NCBI GenBank assembly: GCA_900542325.1
Contig: UQMY01000015.1
Span: 1-58,109 of the forward strand
Length of the DNA: 58,109 nt
Direction: 5' to 3'
Origin: an uncultured Collinsella sp.
GTDB lineage: Bacteria; Actinomycetota; Coriobacteriia; Coriobacteriales; Coriobacteriaceae
The translations under genes and the position numbers were made by a program. The notes under the pieces are model-generated. The model ran no database searches. It was not told where the DNA came from and was given only the letters and a program-made list of their open reading frames with translations. Positions within the stretch are counted from its first letter, which is position 1; every line of letters begins with the position of its first letter. Positions 56,060-58,109 of the stretch are shown here, piece by piece.

Positions 56060-57909
56060 GAAAGATCACTCTCCGTATAGGTTCTTTGGTATCCGAGCAA
56101 ATATAGGCATATCCCAACGATTATAGAGGATAGGATTCCCGCAACCGCCGCCTTGGCGATGACCGCGGCTGCAAGGCTGGCAATTTCCATATGGTGTGCA
56201 AGACAGGACGCCGCTGCGCAGCCGATGCCGGTGACGGCGATGGCGGCGATTGCGGCAAGGTTTGATCCCTGATCGGCACGCTTGGCATGGGCGTTGAGCA
56301 GCGCAGATGACGCCGCGGCAGTTGCCGCTACCAGCACAAAGGCAGCCCAAAGGAGTGGGTCTCCCAGCGCTGCGGCAACGTTACCGAGCCCCAGCACGCC
56401 TCCGGCTGAAAGCGCGACCGTGGCCAGACGGGCAAAAAGTGCGCCCATGCCCGTTGCCGCGGCGGCGCTTGCCGGGCCGAGCCAAAATGACGCGACGCCG
56501 GCGGTGACCCCAGCTGCCAGGAAGGTATTGCCGGTCAGACAGCCAAGCGCGAGTGCACAGGTGAGTGCGGCGCTCGCGGCAGCCTCGGTGCGACCCCAGG
56601 CGATCCACCAACCGGACATGGCGGCGGCAAAGATCACCGCGACGGGCAACATCGACAGGACGCCCTGTGCCTGCATGGTGGCGTTTGCCATGAGCACCAA
56701 AAAGCCCACAGCCGAGATGGCCGAGCCAATCTGGGGGGCCAGGCCGGCCGCCGCTCCGATCGCGATAGCCGCAATGACCAGGCCGGGAAGCGCCGCGACG
56801 CCGGCCGTCTGCATCAGCAAAAAGCTAAAGGCGCCGCACGTTAGCGCCGAGATAGCGTGCATGGCGTAGTCGCGCGCATGGCTCCAGCGCGTGCCTGCCC
56901 AGCCGAGTGCGGGGTCGACTTCGATGGTGTCGTCCTCGTAGTGCGACGGCTCGATATCGTCGAGCTCCTGCTCGTCATCCGAAAGTTCGCCAACCATTTG
57001 CTCCAGGCTGCGACGGCCTTCGCGCACGCTGCCCAGACCGGCAAGGAGCTGGTCGCAAAATGCCTCGATGCTGTTGGGGCGGTCCTGCGGCATGGGGGAG
57101 AGCGCGCTCATGAGCGCGGCCTCGGCTCCCGGGGGAAAGTGTGGTATCAGCTCGCTGGGATAGGTGGCGCCGCCGATGATGCGGCCGAGCGAGTCGGCGG
57201 GCGTGGCCGCCATAAAAGGAGCGCTGCCGCACAGGCCCTCGTAGATCACACAGGCGAGGGCAAAGACATCGGCGCGCTCGTCGACCGTGCCGGTCTCGAT
57301 ATCGAGCTGCTCGGGCGGCATGTAGCCGATGGTGCCGCCGCGTGAGCCGCCAAAGCCACCGGCGGACGACAGCCGCGCCATGCCAAAGTCGGTGAGCTTT
57401 ACATTGCCCGAGTGGTCGATGAGCACGTTGGCGGGCTTAATGTCCAGGTGGAGTACGCCATTACTGTGGGCGAAGGTGAGCGCCTGGCCCAGGGCATCGG
57501 CAATGGCCGCGGCCTCGTCAAAGGTAAGTGAGTGGCCGTCCGCTCGGTGCAAAAACTCGGCCAGCGACATGCCATCGACATATTCCATAACCAGGTAGGC
57601 ATAGGCTGTGTCGTGCGTAAAGTCGATGACCTGCACGATGTTGGGATGTTGAAGCATGGCGGCAGTGTGCGCCTCGCGCAGGACATCCATGATGTCGCTA
57701 GCGGGCATGCCGGCACCGTTGATAAGGGGGATGCGTTTAATGGCGACGCGGCGGCGCAGGTGCGTGTCGCGGCAGATCTCGATGGAGCCAAAACCGCCGG
57801 TCGCAAGTGTCTCGAGCGGCTGGTACCGCTTGAGCAGCTCGCGAGAGCTGGTGCCCTCCAAAGGAACGTCCGGCGAGAACCGGGCGGTATGTTGCGAGAA
57901 AAGCGGCAT
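56056..57909 (-). CDS. Ser/Thr kinase with polytopic membrane C-terminus (non-RD)
   Basis: A 617-residue protein and apparently the first gene of the operon. The kinase domain (about 28-290) has LATGGFGSIEIC, VAIKRIPL, a catalytic loop HLDIKPANVLI (Leu where most kinases have Arg) and DFGMARL with GTIGYMPPEQ. An acidic linker (DDEQELDDIEPSHYEDDT) follows, then eight or so hydrophobic helices without an outer domain. The loss of Arg in HRD marks non-RD kinases, which do not need activation-loop phosphorylation. It takes the place of pknA in the mycobacterial cluster. The start is the ATG before PLFSQHT with GAGGG upstream. Confidence 0.88.
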   Translation of the reverse strand: MPLFSQHTARFSPDVPLEGTSSRELLKRYQPLETLATGGFGSIEICRDTHLRRRVAIKRIPLINGAGMPASDIMDVLREAHTAAMLQHPNIVQVIDFTHDTAYAYLVMEYVDGMSLAEFLHRADGHSLTFDEAAAIADALGQALTFAHSNGVLHLDIKPANVLIDHSGNVKLTDFGMARLSSAGGFGGSRGGTIGYMPPEQLDIETGTVDERADVFALACVIYEGLCGSAPFMAATPADSLGRIIGGATYPSELIPHFPPGAEAALMSALSPMPQDRPNSIEAFCDQLLAGLGSVREGRRSLEQMVGELSDDEQELDDIEPSHYEDDTIEVDPALGWAGTRWSHARDYAMHAISALTCGAFSFLLMQTAGVAALPGLVIAAIAIGAAAGLAPQIGSAISAVGFLVLMANATMQAQGVLSMLPVAVIFAAAMSGWWIAWGRTEAAASAALTCALALGCLTGNTFLAAGVTAGVASFWLGPASAAAATGMGALFARLATVALSAGGVLGLGNVAAALGDPLLWAAFVLVAATAAASSALLNAHAKRADQGSNLAAIAAIAVTGIGCAAASCLAHHMEIASLAAAVIAKAAVAGILSSIIVGICLYLLGYQRTYTESDLS

Positions 57910-58109
57910 GGCCAACCCTCGTGCGTTTAAAGTTCGTTTGCGAGCGGCGGGCGCGGGGCCGAGCCGTTCGCGGTGGCATAGATGCTGCTAGTGTAGCACG
58001 CTCGGGCAGATGGCGAGGATAGCGGGATGCGAGGTGGCCCGATCGATTTGGCCCCCTTGATTGGCAACTTCATCCGAACACCTCCCATATTCATCCGTAC
58101 ATGTACGGA
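57910..58109. other. Upstream region of the kinase operon and window end
   Basis: 200 bases without a credible gene. It should hold the operon promoter, but only weak -10 candidates are seen. A perfect 16-base palindrome TCCGTACATGTACGGA is at the very end (58094-58109), and TTCATCCG occurs twice just before it. Confidence 0.35.

Overview
The window reads as a chromosomal segment of a high-GC gut actinobacterium of the class Coriobacteriia, most like Collinsella. This is inferred from gene content: a mycobacterial-style FHA / PP2C / RodA-PBP / PknB cell-wall kinase cluster, an LAGTG-anchored surface protein, a mannose PTS operon with its DUF956 partner, a large Fe-S/FAD oxidoreductase next to hypA, and several families of extragenic palindromes. 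No phage or CRISPR array was seen.

Region 1 (1-10.3 kb) is accessory DNA. It holds two overlapping SAM methyltransferases, a ToxN/AbiQ-like toxin gene behind a heavily structured leader (a possible type III toxin-antitoxin locus), a yjdF gene with its riboswitch-like leader, a broken cupin gene, and a duplicated module of sirtuin-like genes with a divergent TetR regulator. The intact module (6343-9679) carries three sirtuin-like genes in tandem. Two of them have Gln where classical sirtuins have the catalytic His. In the damaged copy (3291-6259) the centre is replaced by a radical SAM mobile pair that now sits behind the sirtuin promoter. A small flavoprotein gene follows.

Region 2 (10.3-24.9 kb) has two P-loop ATPase genes flanking a ParC/ParE-like topoisomerase pair, a 1455-residue Tat-exported surface protein, a LuxR-type regulator, and a GMP synthetase that lacks the glutaminase domain. 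Region 3 (24.9-31.9 kb) has a histidine-kinase remnant truncated by an IS110-family (IS1111-like) element, an aconitase-family hydratase, and two divergent membrane-anchored secreted proteins. Region 4 (31.9-39.8 kb) has clpB behind an 80-bp-period palindrome array, a tiny proline-rich acidic protein, a third ATPase in a cassette bounded by a 40-bp direct repeat, a membrane-anchored acidic protein, a polytopic membrane protein and a TetR regulator.

Region 5 (40.0-46.9 kb) has the Fe-S/FAD oxidoreductase with hypA, then manXYZ and DUF956. Region 6 (46.9-47.7 kb) is non-coding: an alternating repeat array, tRNA-Arg(CCT), and tandem duplications of the tRNA 3' end plus terminator. Region 7 (47.7-57.9 kb) is one long minus-strand operon: a membrane kinase, fhaA, fhaB, PP2C phosphatase, a fused RodA-PBP, and PknB with PASTA repeats. 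It would couple Ser/Thr phosphorylation to peptidoglycan synthesis.

The most unusual signals are the sirtuin modules, the three ATPase genes whose promoters each carry a different dense repeat code, the 40-bp direct repeat around the third ATPase, and the toxN-like locus. Function calls rest on motif recognition by eye; no database search was run.
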